From Udaeobacter sp025935755 (GTDB lineage: Bacteria; Verrucomicrobiota; Verrucomicrobiia; Chthoniobacterales; UBA10450), in assembly GCA_036278715.1 (NCBI GenBank), contig DASUKN010000061.1, positions 62,001-126,000 of the forward strand: a stretch of DNA of 64,000 bases, in the 5' to 3' direction. Positions 34,288 to 44,502 of the stretch are shown in pieces (position 1 is the stretch's first letter; the number at the start of each line of letters is the position of its first letter). The notes under the pieces were generated by a model. It was not told the origin of the DNA and ran no database searches. It was given only the letters and a program-made list of their open reading frames with translations. The position numbers were made by a program, and so were the translations under genes.

Positions 34288-35520
34288 TCAGAAAACCCTA
34301 AGCAAGCCGTTACTGTAAGTCGCCACTCGCAACCAGGTGTAGGCGCCGCTGCGCAGCCGCACCGCCCAAAAATCGAAATCGCCGTTCAGCCGGTCGCCAG
34401 CCGGGTCGAGCGCTGTGGATCCGGTAATGCCGTGATAATGATCTGCTTCCTCGATGACTTCCTGTTTGAATTTTTGGAAATTTTTGAGTGGCTTCGGATG
34501 TTGTAATGCCAGGTTCACCACGAAGAGGGCATCGTAAGCAGACAACGCAAACGCATCTGGCGTGATACCGGTGCGCCCTTCGACTTGATCAGCAATCGGC
34601 TGCCAACGATTGCGCAGTGCATCCGGCAATCCAAAAATGGGATTTGGATAACCAACACTTGCGGCAAAACCGGCCGCGCTCGAATCGCCTGTCAATGCCG
34701 CGGAAAGCGCGACCCCATCGCTGCCGTACCAGGCTGTGTTGGCGAGTGTAGGATTGTCCTGTGCTGAATGAAATATATCGACGACCTCATCGAACCCCGC
34801 GAGATAAATCGCGATCGCAGACGGGCTAATGCCACCGCTAATCAGATTCCCGATCTGGGACGCAACACGGTTGGTTGCGGCGGAAAAGTCTGAGGTGTTC
34901 GGGTCGTAGCGAAACCCTGGAGTGACTCTGCCTCCAAAAGCCTGAAACCTTATCTTCACGGAGTCGTGCAGACCATTGTTACCGGCGTCGTTGCGCCAAA
35001 GCGGAACAACGGCCCGAATGCCGTCGTGCTGTAACAAAGCTACAAGCGCTTCAGCCTCGCGCCTGTCGTTAGGGCAAAACCGAAGAATGTTGTCGCCGGG
35101 GATGGCGAGCGAAGATGCTGTGCTGCCCTGGCTGATCACCAGAATGTTATTCGCATCTGCGAAAGGTTTTATCATCGCCACTTCGGAGCTGGTCTGTGGC
35201 CCGATGACGATCTTGACGCCGCGGGAATGGAGGTCCTGAATCGCGTTCAGCGCACGCGATGGATCCTGCTGCGTATCGCGAACGAGGAACCGGAATCGCA
35301 CCGGGTTATACTGAGGATGGATGTTTTGAATATCCGCTGCAGCGATCCGCAATGCGGCTACGGTGTTCCTGCCAAGCGAGAACCCCGATCCGTTTAACGA
35401 CGCCAGCACGCCGATTTTCACTATTCGTTGGGAACTCGCCGCTTGAAGTTCTCCTGTGGGAGTGATGGCCACCAGAAGGAGTCCACAAACCATGACGCGA
35501 AGGAACACCCGAATTTTCAT
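34288..35520 (-). CDS. Periplasmic type I substrate-binding protein (Leu/Ile/Val-binding-like)
   Basis: Two-lobed periplasmic binding protein of the branched-chain amino acid type (peripla_BP_6). A signal peptide occupies about residues 1-28, then VKIGVLASLNGSG opens the fold, with MIKPFADANNILVISQGSTA in the middle. The 410 residues are a normal length. No ABC permease or ATPase genes accompany it, so it is an orphan here. Confidence 0.88.
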   Translation of the reverse strand: MKIRVFLRVMVCGLLLVAITPTGELQAASSQRIVKIGVLASLNGSGFSLGRNTVAALRIAAADIQNIHPQYNPVRFRFLVRDTQQDPSRALNAIQDLHSRGVKIVIGPQTSSEVAMIKPFADANNILVISQGSTASSLAIPGDNILRFCPNDRREAEALVALLQHDGIRAVVPLWRNDAGNNGLHDSVKIRFQAFGGRVTPGFRYDPNTSDFSAATNRVASQIGNLISGGISPSAIAIYLAGFDEVVDIFHSAQDNPTLANTAWYGSDGVALSAALTGDSSAAGFAASVGYPNPIFGLPDALRNRWQPIADQVEGRTGITPDAFALSAYDALFVVNLALQHPKPLKNFQKFKQEVIEEADHYHGITGSTALDPAGDRLNGDFDFWAVRLRSGAYTWLRVATYSNGLLRVF

Positions 35521-35687
35521 AGGTATCCAATCATCTCCGATGCCACGTGACCCAGTCAAGAACCATCAGCTTGTGTAGCAAGGATCTTCCAATCAACAGC
35601 TTGTGGTACAGGAGTCCCCTAACGACGAGTTGAATGTAATAAAGTTATGCACCCTGAACGATCTCTGTGTTTAACTTGGTAGTTCGA

Positions 35688-36977
35688 ATGCAACTGAAAG
35701 CGGATTTTTTTCAACAGACCGCGAAAGTTTTCACGGTCTCTGAGTTGACGAGAAGCATACGGGGTACGCTTGAGACAAGGTTTGCTGCTGTCTGGGTCCA
35801 GGGAGAAATCTCAAACTACAAATTGCATCCGAGCGGCCATCAATACTTCACGCTCAAAGATCAACGGACCCAGATCTCATGTGTGATCTGGCGGGACACC
35901 ATGGTCCCCCAGCGGCAATCGCCTGCCGATGGCGCGCAGGTACAAGTCTACGGCAGCGTCACCGTCTTTGAGGCCCGTGGCCAATACCAGCTGAATGTTC
36001 AGATTCTTCAGCCCCGCGGAGTCGGACTTCTCCAGGCGAAGTTTGAAGCGTTAAAACGCAAGCTTGAGGCGGAAGGTTTATTTTCTCAGGAACGGAAACG
36101 GGCGTTGCCGAAGTGTCCGCGACGGATCGGGATTGTGACGTCGTTAAGCGGCGCGGCAATCCGCGATGTGCTTAACGTGCTGCGTCGCCGCGCTCCATGG
36201 TTGGAGATTTTGATCAACCCGGTGCGCGTGCAGGGAATCGGGGCGGCACAGGAAATTGCCGTCGCTATTCGCGACTTCACCAAGCCTAACGAGATGTTTG
36301 CCCCTGTCGATCTCATCCTGGTGACACGCGGGGGAGGCAGCATTGAAGATCTGTGGGAGTTCAACGAGGAAATCGTCGCCCGGGCCATATCCCATTCGGC
36401 CATACCCGTCGTATCCGCGGTCGGTCACGAAATTGATTTTACCATATGCGATTTCGTCGCGGACCTCCGCGCGCCTACTCCGAGCGCAGCGGCCGAGTTG
36501 ATTGTTCCAGATGTGATCGATCTGCAGCGTCAGCTCGACCGCTGCTCGCGCACGCTGGGGCGTCAGTTGCTCAGCCGCATTCGCGATGTTCAACAACGGC
36601 TGGACCACGGGCGCGAAAACTTACGCCGCTGTCTTGCGCACAAGATCGAGGGGTACAAACGCGGATTGGATCATGCGGTTCGCGTTATGCAAGCCCGCAG
36701 TCCGATGCGCGAGCTGATGATGCGCCGCAATTATGTGGCCGATTTGCGCCGGCGACTGCTTGCCTCTCCTGTGCGAGTTATCGAAAACGCAAGGCACCGC
36801 TTCAGCCGCATCGAAGGTATCTTGCGCGTGATGGGACCCGAAGCGACGCTGCGCCGGGGTTACAGCATCACCACGAACGATGGAGGCCAAATCATCCGGA
36901 CTACTTCGGCCGTTACATCCAAGTCCAGAATCCGTACCCGTGTGAGTGATGGCGAGTTCGATTCAGAAGTTCTCTAA
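35688..36977 (+). CDS. xseA: Exodeoxyribonuclease VII large subunit
   Basis: Large subunit of ExoVII, which degrades single-stranded DNA. The N-terminal OB-fold is VWVQGEISNYKLHPSGHQYF and the catalytic region includes TRGGGSIEDLWEFNEE. The 429 residues from the chosen start fit the family; an ATG at 35667 would add 7 residues. The small subunit xseB is not visible immediately downstream. Confidence 0.96.
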   Translation: MQLKADFFQQTAKVFTVSELTRSIRGTLETRFAAVWVQGEISNYKLHPSGHQYFTLKDQRTQISCVIWRDTMVPQRQSPADGAQVQVYGSVTVFEARGQYQLNVQILQPRGVGLLQAKFEALKRKLEAEGLFSQERKRALPKCPRRIGIVTSLSGAAIRDVLNVLRRRAPWLEILINPVRVQGIGAAQEIAVAIRDFTKPNEMFAPVDLILVTRGGGSIEDLWEFNEEIVARAISHSAIPVVSAVGHEIDFTICDFVADLRAPTPSAAAELIVPDVIDLQRQLDRCSRTLGRQLLSRIRDVQQRLDHGRENLRRCLAHKIEGYKRGLDHAVRVMQARSPMRELMMRRNYVADLRRRLLASPVRVIENARHRFSRIEGILRVMGPEATLRRGYSITTNDGGQIIRTTSAVTSKSRIRTRVSDGEFDSEVL

Positions 36978-37015
36978 CAGAGCAACACCCGCATTCAGAG
37001 AAACTTGTTTGGAGT

Positions 37016-37264
37016 CTAGGGTTGAACTCGATTCACGTGTGAGAAGACGTTTTCCATTCGGTCCGCCGCCGATTCATCCGGCAGCGAACTTTCAGATGCC
37101 TGCCAGGTCGTCTGTGTGTTCAACCCTGAACGAACGGTCGGACTATAGTTGTTAGGCCCGTTACTTTGTGCTTCAGCCCCTCCCTGCCCGATTTCCGCCG
37201 CAGTTAAGGCTATAAAACCCGCTGCTACAGCAGCAGCCACTTTTGCTTCAACAGATAATTTCAT
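37016..37264 (-). CDS. Small exported protein, unknown
   Basis: The 82 residues start with an Ala-rich signal-like helix (VAAAVAAGFIALTAAEI), followed by a polar, Asn/Ser-rich tail. No family is recognised. The call rests on the clean signal-like N-terminus and position on the same strand as the L,D-transpeptidase, so it could be spurious. Confidence 0.4.
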   Translation of the reverse strand: MKLSVEAKVAAAVAAGFIALTAAEIGQGGAEAQSNGPNNYSPTVRSGLNTQTTWQASESSLPDESAADRMENVFSHVNRVQP

Positions 37265-37488
37265 ATCCTTCACTGGTGGTTACGTTCGCCAATGCCTCTC
37301 GACCGAGATCCTACACTGGCTTTTGATACACGATTCGAATTACATCCCGCTGGTGGATGTTCTGGTAACACAACTTGGAGTTAGATACTGAACTCCGCAG
37401 CGGGGGTAACTTCCTCGAATGGGCGGAACTGCAGGGTTGTGACAAACGCTGCGGTAAAAAATTTGCCGCAGCTCGCGCGGACTACTTT

Positions 37489-38019
37489 CTACGATTTGAT
37501 GATCACCAACGTGCCGATGTGCGCGGCATTATAGAATTGGCGTGCCTTCCAGTAAGGCATTCGGATACATCCGTGTGATGCGGGCACGCCTGGCAGATAA
37601 CCCTGGTGCAATCCGTAACCTGGCGAGAATTCCAGAAAGTAGGGCATCGGCGATCCAACAAAGTGCGAATGCGGCGGTTTCGCGGCGCGGCGGATATCGA
37701 CGTTAGCCTTTACGACGCGGCCAGAGTCATCGAGGTAGTCACCGTAAATGCTCGAGCGATGATCCTGGTCCTTGCGAATCACTCGAAACCGGCCAACAGG
37801 AGTACGGTAACCTTCGCGGCCACTGGAGATCCGCGATGATGCCGTTCTCTGCCCGGCCCGATAGAGATACGCTTCCTGTGCCCGTAAACTCACGACGATT
37901 GTCGGTCGTCCTGAATGAGACTCCGGCAGGTTCGAGGTCACCATGTCTGTCACGGTGCTGCAGCCCGTCAAACTGACGAGCGTTGCCCAAAAAGCCAACA
38001 ACTGCGCAGACCGATTCAT
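37489..38019 (-). CDS. L,D-transpeptidase lipoprotein (YkuD domain)
   Basis: Cross-links peptidoglycan stems at 3-3 positions or attaches proteins to peptidoglycan. The catalytic motif is ASHGCIRM, with the upstream His in PPHSHFVG. The N-terminus is a lipoprotein signal with the lipobox LTGC (about residues 17-20), so the enzyme should be membrane-anchored in the periplasm. It lies 18 bases downstream of the next gene on the same strand, likely one operon. Confidence 0.92.
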   Translation of the reverse strand: MNRSAQLLAFWATLVSLTGCSTVTDMVTSNLPESHSGRPTIVVSLRAQEAYLYRAGQRTASSRISSGREGYRTPVGRFRVIRKDQDHRSSIYGDYLDDSGRVVKANVDIRRAAKPPHSHFVGSPMPYFLEFSPGYGLHQGYLPGVPASHGCIRMPYWKARQFYNAAHIGTLVIIKS

Positions 38020-38037
38020 ACATTCGATACCGGACGG

Positions 38038-38832
38038 TTATCGGGCAATCGCACCTGCTCTGGTTTGGTTTGATCGCTCGGTGACCTGCACACCTTTTTT
38101 GCGAGGATTAGTCACAAAGGTGTTGTTTTCACCCAAAGTTGACCAGGGGCCATGCGGCACCTGACTAAATTCCACGAACCGCCAGTCGGTGACATCGGTC
38201 GGTTTCAGTCCGAGATAGTCTCTCACCGCGGGAGAAACATCGAGGCCGGCGCCCTTATTCAGGTTGGGTTTCGGGCGTTCATTGCCAAAGACATATTGCC
38301 AGTGGTCCGTTCGGAAGGGCCCCGCATCTTCCCATTGTGCATAAGCGATTCGATTGCCCTTGCGGATTGCGACCCATCGGTCTTTGCAAGTCGAAACAGC
38401 TGGTCCCTGGTAGGCGGCTTGGAACCATGGAACAACACGCGGCGCTTCCGGCCGGTGACCGGTATGTGCCTTGTCGTTGTACGGCAGCGCGCAATAAAAC
38501 GGGTTCTGCCGCGGCTTAAACTTTACCGGCACATAGTTACGTCGATTGGCAGGATCGGGGTCGTCAAAGCCACCATAATTTTTAGTCCATTGTTTGTCCC
38601 AGGCACTCGTGCGATTCGGGACAAGATTATTTCCGCCGGGCTTTTCACCGATCCAAAAAACTGTCGTTACGATGTTGGTTTTCCATGCGAATGGCCGCGC
38701 TGCTCGAGAGGGCGACGGTTTTCTCATGCTTGTTTTGTCTTTTTCGCTGCCCGCCTCGATTTGAGCAAACGCGGGATCGAACGCGATGAAGAGGGCGAAA
38801 CAAAAAAGAGCAAGTGCGCAGCGTTTCCCCAT
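38038..38832 (-). CDS. Secreted protein with RlpA-like (double-psi barrel) character
   Basis: Signal peptide at about residues 1-24 (ALALFCFALFIAFDPAFA). The mature region contains YAQWEDAGPF and a segment GAGLDVSPAVRDYLGL that resemble the double-psi beta-barrel of RlpA-type lytic enzymes. The match is partial, so the function is tentative. It directly precedes the L,D-transpeptidase gene, which supports a role in the cell wall. Confidence 0.65.
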   Translation of the reverse strand: MGKRCALALFCFALFIAFDPAFAQIEAGSEKDKTSMRKPSPSRAARPFAWKTNIVTTVFWIGEKPGGNNLVPNRTSAWDKQWTKNYGGFDDPDPANRRNYVPVKFKPRQNPFYCALPYNDKAHTGHRPEAPRVVPWFQAAYQGPAVSTCKDRWVAIRKGNRIAYAQWEDAGPFRTDHWQYVFGNERPKPNLNKGAGLDVSPAVRDYLGLKPTDVTDWRFVEFSQVPHGPWSTLGENNTFVTNPRKKGVQVTERSNQTRAGAIAR

Positions 38833-39186
38833 TACTTTTCCATCGGTTCCCATTCAAGCGTTGCGCGAAGCCCGAAGACCTCCTTCGCATTTCGCCGTCT
38901 AGACTAGCATTTTAGAGAAGATTACAACCGGATATTTTGAATTGATGCTCTCGGGTCGCCGATGGCGACACCTGTTTTCAACAATTGTCAGTTCCACCGT
39001 GGCCGAAGGAACTAACCGCGAATTACGTGAAGAAACATCGATTCATCTCCCTCTCCACAGCAGAAGGAGGAACTCCCCGCATCTTTCCGTTCTCATCATT
39101 CGACCACCCCATGAGGAGTTTGCACCACGCCAGCCAATGGTTTTACAGAAATGACCGCAGGTAAGGAAAAACGGATGCGGTAAATT
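38833..39186. other. Intergenic region with no recognised gene
   Basis: About 350 bases between the AI-2E fusion gene and the RlpA-like gene. Short open frames here have no recognisable product. No clear terminator or repeat was seen. Confidence 0.5.
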
Positions 39187-41628
39187 CTATGTTTTTTCCG
39201 CAACAGCGATTTTCGGCACCTCGGCAACGGGGCGTCGCTTTATCTCTTCCATCACGTCGTCACCGATCATCTTAAGCAGTTCCTGCTCCTGCTGTGTCAT
39301 ATCGCGCGGTTTCGTGTCGAGGATGCACAATGATCCAATCGGAAGGCCATTGGGTCCGCGTAAAGGGACCCCAGCGTAGAAGCGCAGGCCGTGTTCCTTC
39401 ACAAAAGGGTTGTTAGCGAACCGGGGATCCCGCGCCAGGTCGCGTACGATTAATCGTTCATCGTTGGCAACAACGTGCCCGCAAAGCGAAACGTCGCGCG
39501 AGGTGGAGCGCGCCTCGGCAAGGTCGGCTGGCAATCCGGTCTGTGATTTGAACCACTGCCGGTTTTTATCGATCAAAGTTATCAGTGCGATTGGAACCCT
39601 GAAAAGTTTTGCCAGGCGCTCGGTAACATGATCGAAATTTGCTTCCCTTGGCGTATCGAGAAGATTTAACCCGTCTAGTTCCGCCAGGCGCTCTTTCTCG
39701 TTAGGTAGGATGGGCGCCGCCTTCATTGTGTCGGGAATTGCAGCAGTCATTTTGTCAATCCGTTGCACCGCGTCTGCGAGGGAGACGGCTACATCGCTTA
39801 TATGCACGCCCTTCAACCGTTCTCTCAGCTTCTCGGCATCAAACCTTGTACTCCAGACGCCGACGAGAATTGTCGGACTTCCAAGTCGCTCACGAATCGC
39901 GGAAGTGAGGTGGCGAGCCTCAGCGATACTTGTAGGCGGCAACACCGAAACGCAGATGCATTCCGGCTGATGTTCAACAGTCCGATCGAGCAACTCTTCG
40001 TGCGTCAGCTGCGCGGGTAAGCTTTCAGCTTCATATCCGTGGTGCCGAAGTAGCTGTGCGAGCATCTCCCCGGCAAGTTCGTCGCGATAGGCGCTCGCGG
40101 GAAGACAAAGAACACGGTTGCCAATCGCAGGAGCGACACTGGTCAGTCCCGCATTCTGTTGGTCATCTTCAGCAACAGGTGAAACCTCGCGGCTGCTGAA
40201 TTCATCTATGATTTCATGAACTCGCTGCAATGCGGAGGTCCTTTGCTCCGGAGTCAGTGAGCCCGCATGCGCGTCGATTTCGACAGCAGCGATCGCGGGA
40301 ATTAAAACGTTATCGTAGACCGCACTCAGTGATTCCGTATCGGCGTATTTGTTTGCAAATTCTTCCGAGCTATCCAGCGAGAACGACAGGAGCCGGTGGT
40401 AAAACTCCTCATGAGGCGCCAGTGGTTGATCCTCGCTCAACAGGATCCCGAGAGACTCGAGCCGCGGAACATGTCGTCCTATCACCGCCAAACACACAGT
40501 CATAGGAGTAGAAAGTACCAGACCAACCGGTCCCCATAGCCAGGTCCAGAATACCGCCGAAATGATCAACGCAAACGGCGAAACACCGGTGTTCGCACCG
40601 TATAACCAGGGTTCGATGAAATTCGATACAATCAGCTCTAACACGACAAACAACGTGATGGTCATTAGAGGTATGAACCAGCTTGCAGAGATGGCGAACG
40701 ATAGTAACACCGGCAGGAGAGCGCCCACCCATGGGCCAACGTAAGGGATGAACCTTAGCACACCGGCTAATAATCCCCATAGAGCGGCATTGGGAACTCC
40801 AATCAGCTGCAGTCCAACGGCAACGCAGATGCCGTAACACGTGTTGACCAGAAACTGCGTGGATAGATAACGTGACACACGGCGTCCAGCGTCTTCCATG
40901 GCGTGGGTGGTTGTGCTGATTCGCCCCTGCCCTAGCAAACGAATCAATCTGCCGCGAATGTCCTCTCTTTTTAGCAGCATGAAAATAACGAGCAATAGCA
41001 CCAATGCAGCCATACCGAGCGGACTCAGAATCGCGCTGAGAGTCTCCTGCATCAGTTGCGGGATTGCGTTGCGGCCTTCGATCACCTTTACCGGGATGGG
41101 AGACCCGACAGGCGCCGGGGTTCTCTTTGAGAGAGTACTGCCGGTTCGGTTCGTTTCCGGAGCGGCAGTGGGCGCAACGAACTCGTTCTGCAGCTCGTGA
41201 ACGCTGGATGAAAATCGCGCCAGAGGTCCGCCGGCAGGCAGTCTGAGCGATCGGATTTTGGTGGTGATATTGGCCTGGTAGTCAGGCATTTTGTCAGCCA
41301 GATCGATCACTTGTCGTCCAATGACCCAACTCACCGCGCCAAAGATGGTGAACATCGCAATGACTGTCACTAACACGGCCGCGATGCGGCCGATCCAGCG
41401 TTCCAAGCGCGTAACTAACCTGGACAGCAAAAACGTGATCAGCGTAGCAAGAGCAACCGGCACGAACAGCGATCGCCCGAAGTACAGCGCGGCAACAACG
41501 AACGCGATCAGCAAAAGGCTCCAGATTCCGTTGAGCGCGGCAGCGGCGGTGAGCGACGGAGGCGGCGTTCGTACCCGTGAATCAACTGGACCGGCTCGTT
41601 CGATCGTCCGGGGTGAATGCATCGTCAA
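39187..41628 (-). CDS. AI-2E family transporter fused to B12-binding-like and GAF domains
   Basis: The 813 residues have three parts. Residues about 35-390 form the AI-2E exporter/PerM-type membrane domain (IPYVGPWVGALLPVLLSF, NFIEPWLYG). Residues about 503-630 look like a B12-binding-like Rossmann domain (VLCLPASAYRDELAGEMLAQ, PECICVSVLPP). Residues about 643-795 form a GAF domain (GLNLLDTPREANFDHVTERL, VSLCGHVV, PIGSLCILDTKPRDMT). The C-terminal half may be a cytoplasmic sensing unit. The transported substrate is unknown. Confidence 0.85.
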   Translation of the reverse strand: MTMHSPRTIERAGPVDSRVRTPPPSLTAAAALNGIWSLLLIAFVVAALYFGRSLFVPVALATLITFLLSRLVTRLERWIGRIAAVLVTVIAMFTIFGAVSWVIGRQVIDLADKMPDYQANITTKIRSLRLPAGGPLARFSSSVHELQNEFVAPTAAPETNRTGSTLSKRTPAPVGSPIPVKVIEGRNAIPQLMQETLSAILSPLGMAALVLLLVIFMLLKREDIRGRLIRLLGQGRISTTTHAMEDAGRRVSRYLSTQFLVNTCYGICVAVGLQLIGVPNAALWGLLAGVLRFIPYVGPWVGALLPVLLSFAISASWFIPLMTITLFVVLELIVSNFIEPWLYGANTGVSPFALIISAVFWTWLWGPVGLVLSTPMTVCLAVIGRHVPRLESLGILLSEDQPLAPHEEFYHRLLSFSLDSSEEFANKYADTESLSAVYDNVLIPAIAAVEIDAHAGSLTPEQRTSALQRVHEIIDEFSSREVSPVAEDDQQNAGLTSVAPAIGNRVLCLPASAYRDELAGEMLAQLLRHHGYEAESLPAQLTHEELLDRTVEHQPECICVSVLPPTSIAEARHLTSAIRERLGSPTILVGVWSTRFDAEKLRERLKGVHISDVAVSLADAVQRIDKMTAAIPDTMKAAPILPNEKERLAELDGLNLLDTPREANFDHVTERLAKLFRVPIALITLIDKNRQWFKSQTGLPADLAEARSTSRDVSLCGHVVANDERLIVRDLARDPRFANNPFVKEHGLRFYAGVPLRGPNGLPIGSLCILDTKPRDMTQQEQELLKMIGDDVMEEIKRRPVAEVPKIAVAEKT

Positions 41629-41788
41629 AATTCTCTGTTAGCAAATGCGCCGGCCAGATTGACGATTCTGCGCCGCAATGATGTTAATGTTCGGCAATCC
41701 ACCGGCCTCCGCCGCATGAATCGCATCAATCTTAGGATATGCGTGTGTTGATGCTGAATTTGACCGGCGATCTGACATCCGAATTACT

Positions 41789-43132
41789 TTAAACAACGCT
41801 AAACGCTCGATCCAACACATCGAGCAGAAAGTCGGCGTCTTGTTGATGCACGCACATCGGCGGAGAAAATCGGATCGTCTGGCCGTACAGACCGCCCTTG
41901 CCAAGAAGTAGTCCCATGTCACGACAGTTTTCCAGGACCTGTCCACATTCAGCAGTCGCAGGTTCTTTCGTCGCACGGTCTTTCACCAGTTCAATTCCCA
42001 GGAGCAAGCCTTTGCCGCGTACGTCACCGATCAGATTATGTTTTTCTTTCAGGCGCTCGAGTCCCGCGAGGATGTGATTACCAATTTTCAGGGCGTTTGT
42101 CTGCAATTTTTCGCGATCGATCACATCCAGCACCGCTGCCCCCTGCGCGCATACGACGGGGTTGCCGCCGAAAGTATTGAAATGGAGCCGCTGGGTTAAT
42201 GTTGATGCGATCTTCGGCGTAGTGACAACGGCAGCGAGCGGAGTGCCATTGCCGATTCCTTTGGCCATTGTCACGATGTCAGGGATGACATTCTGAGTCT
42301 CAAATCCCCAGTAGTGGCTGCCAGTGCGTCCGAATCCAGTCTGTACTTCATCAGCGATGCACACCCCGCCGGCCGCCCGCACATGTTCGTACGCGCGGCT
42401 CAGATAATTCTCTGGAAACACTACGCATCCACCGACGCCCTGTATGGATTCGGCGATAAACGCGGCGACGTCTCCTGAAGTGGCGTGGTCGATCAAACTC
42501 TTGATGTCGGCGGCATACTTGTATCCTGCATCCGGATCGTCGCGGCCCCACGATCCGCGATACGGGTCGGGACTGATCGCGTGGTGCACGCCGAAACTGT
42601 GCGGCACATTGAACTTCCAAGTGCGATGCGCCGTGAGTCCCATTCCTGACGCATTGCCTCCATGATACGAATTTCGAAGCGCAATAACATCATAGTTCCC
42701 CGTGTAAACGCGGGCTATCAACAGCGCGAGATCGTTGGCTTCGGATCCTGAGTTGACGAAATAGCAGACGTTCAAATCGCCGGGCATCTTTGCTGCAAGC
42801 TTCTCCGCGTACTCAACGATGTTCGGGTGCAGATAGATCGTGGTCGAATGTTGCAAGAGCGCGTTCTGCCGGCCGGCCGCCTCCACGACTTTCGGATGAC
42901 AATGTCCAACGCTAATCGTCACGATGCCGCCAAGAGCATCAAGATATCGTCGTCCCTGTTCGTCGAATACATATTGAGCTTTGCCCTCCACGAGCATCAA
43001 AGGTCGTTTGTAGTAAAGGAAAAGGCCCGGATTCAGGAATTGCCGGCGTAAGCGCAGCACCTCCTCAGCGGATGGCCCAAGATATGGCTGCGGCTGATAG
43101 TCGAATGGCGGCAGTTTAGGCGGCTCTGTCAT
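41789..43132 (-). CDS. Class III PLP aminotransferase (AGXT2-like)
   Basis: PLP enzyme of about 447 residues resembling alanine-glyoxylate aminotransferase 2 and related class III enzymes. It shows the phosphate site NSGSEANDLALL, the PLP-ring Asp in IADEVQTGFGRTG and the Schiff-base Lys in TMAKGIGNGTP. The donor and acceptor cannot be fixed; alanine, beta-aminoisobutyrate or omega-amino acids are possible. The start at 43132 (MTEPPKLPPF) is preferred over 43168. Confidence 0.88.
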   Translation of the reverse strand: MTEPPKLPPFDYQPQPYLGPSAEEVLRLRRQFLNPGLFLYYKRPLMLVEGKAQYVFDEQGRRYLDALGGIVTISVGHCHPKVVEAAGRQNALLQHSTTIYLHPNIVEYAEKLAAKMPGDLNVCYFVNSGSEANDLALLIARVYTGNYDVIALRNSYHGGNASGMGLTAHRTWKFNVPHSFGVHHAISPDPYRGSWGRDDPDAGYKYAADIKSLIDHATSGDVAAFIAESIQGVGGCVVFPENYLSRAYEHVRAAGGVCIADEVQTGFGRTGSHYWGFETQNVIPDIVTMAKGIGNGTPLAAVVTTPKIASTLTQRLHFNTFGGNPVVCAQGAAVLDVIDREKLQTNALKIGNHILAGLERLKEKHNLIGDVRGKGLLLGIELVKDRATKEPATAECGQVLENCRDMGLLLGKGGLYGQTIRFSPPMCVHQQDADFLLDVLDRAFSVV

Positions 43133-43532
43133 TTTAGCGCACCCCGACATTCGCCTCCTGTTGGTCATCTACATGCAAATTGTGGCCTCCCCGCTAGTTT
43201 CGCGCAATTCCAGCTGATGAGAAGCGGCCAGACCTGCCATTTCACAACGCGTAGTTAACAATCAATGGCGCAACAAGAGGTAAAACTATCAAGCTGTCGA
43301 TCCGCACAGTGCCACTGTTTGTCGGCTTCGCTGGAGTCCTAATCCTGCCACCCGTGCACGATAGTCCTTCGTCCGACTACCTGGTCGTGCTTGAGCCCGA
43401 TTGTGGATTGCTCCCACCAGACCGAGTTTCGTCGATGCCAGCTACCCTTGATCCAACCCTATCAGGAGGTAAGACCGGCTCCTGTATCAACCACGATTAA
43501 TACCCAGCGTCCTTCAACCACGCAAAGAAACT
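43133..43532. other. Divergent intergenic region upstream of the BON-domain gene
   Basis: About 400 bases between the divergent aminotransferase and BON-domain genes. No gene is supported. It should hold the promoter of the stress gene set to its right; no confident -35/-10 pair was identified. Confidence 0.5.
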
Positions 43533-43925
43533 ATGACACTAACACAAACCATAAAACGAACTTCACTCGCTTTAGCTGCTATTACAGCTTTTAGTCTGGC
43601 TGCCGCGGCTGCGGATGAGAAAACAAATGCGGATAACACCGCAATAAATAAACGGGATCATTCCGGTGAAACCAACACATCGGGCGACCAATCAAACAGT
43701 TCCGCGGATCTAAAGATCACGCAGGACGTCCGGCGCGCGTTGATGAAAGACGGCGAACTGTCGATGACGGCAAAGAACGTCAAGATCGTTACCGCCGGTG
43801 GCCAGGTTACACTCCGAGGACCGGTTAAGACTGCCCAGGAGAAAACCAAGATCGCTCAGATCGCAAAATCGGTGGCTGGCGGTGCCCAGGTCGTCGACCA
43901 ACTCGACGTCAAAGAATCCAAGTAA
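43533..43925 (+). CDS. BON domain periplasmic protein
   Basis: The 130 residues have an Ala-rich signal peptide (about residues 1-27), a polar linker and one BON domain (TAKNVKIVTAGGQVTLRGPV), which in other bacteria binds phospholipid or membranes and is linked to osmotic or envelope stress. It heads a plus-strand run with two other stress-type genes. Confidence 0.88.
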   Translation: MTLTQTIKRTSLALAAITAFSLAAAAADEKTNADNTAINKRDHSGETNTSGDQSNSSADLKITQDVRRALMKDGELSMTAKNVKIVTAGGQVTLRGPVKTAQEKTKIAQIAKSVAGGAQVVDQLDVKESK

Positions 43926-43959
43926 ACTCAACCAACAACAGAAAGGGAAGTTATTTTAT

Positions 43960-44484
43960 ATGTCTAAATCAGTATTCGGTATCGCAACTACACAAGGTCA
44001 GGCTGAGCAAGTCGTCCGGCAGCTCCAAGGTCAGGGCTTTGCAGCCTCGGAAATTTCAGTCCTGATGCCTGACACAGCCGGCACACATGACATCGGTCAC
44101 GTGAAGGCAACGAAGGCGCCTGAAGGAGCCACCACTGGCGCAGCCACCGGCGGCGTCACAGGAGGCGTCCTTGGGCTGTTGGCAGGAGTTGGCGCCCTGG
44201 CAATTCCCGGTCTCGGTCCATTCATCGCCGCTGGTCCGATCATGGCGGCACTGAGTGGTGCAGCCGTGGGCGCAACTACTGGCGGAGTGGTCGGTGGTTT
44301 AGTTGGGCTCGGCATCCCGGAAATCGAAGCAAAGCGTTACGACGAAAAGCTTAAGAAGGGTAACTACCTCATCGCTGTCCACGCTGACGAGAGCGGCGAC
44401 GTTGATCGCGCCAAGGATATTTTCAAAAATGCTCACGCTGAAGATATCAGCACTGTCAGCGAAGCATCAGTACCGAAGGCTTAG
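43960..44484 (+). CDS. General-stress-like protein with glycine-zipper helices
   Basis: The 174 residues start with an MSKSVFGIATTQGQAEQVVR segment like YflT/general-stress domains, then two Gly/Ala-rich glycine-zipper helices (residues about 45-115), then an alpha/beta C-terminus ending with HADESGDVDRAKDIF. The ATG at 43960 has AAAGGGAAG upstream. It lies 34 bases after the BON gene. Confidence 0.82.
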   Translation: MSKSVFGIATTQGQAEQVVRQLQGQGFAASEISVLMPDTAGTHDIGHVKATKAPEGATTGAATGGVTGGVLGLLAGVGALAIPGLGPFIAAGPIMAALSGAAVGATTGGVVGGLVGLGIPEIEAKRYDEKLKKGNYLIAVHADESGDVDRAKDIFKNAHAEDISTVSEASVPKA

Positions 44485-44502
44485 GAATTAGAAGAGGGCA
44501 TC

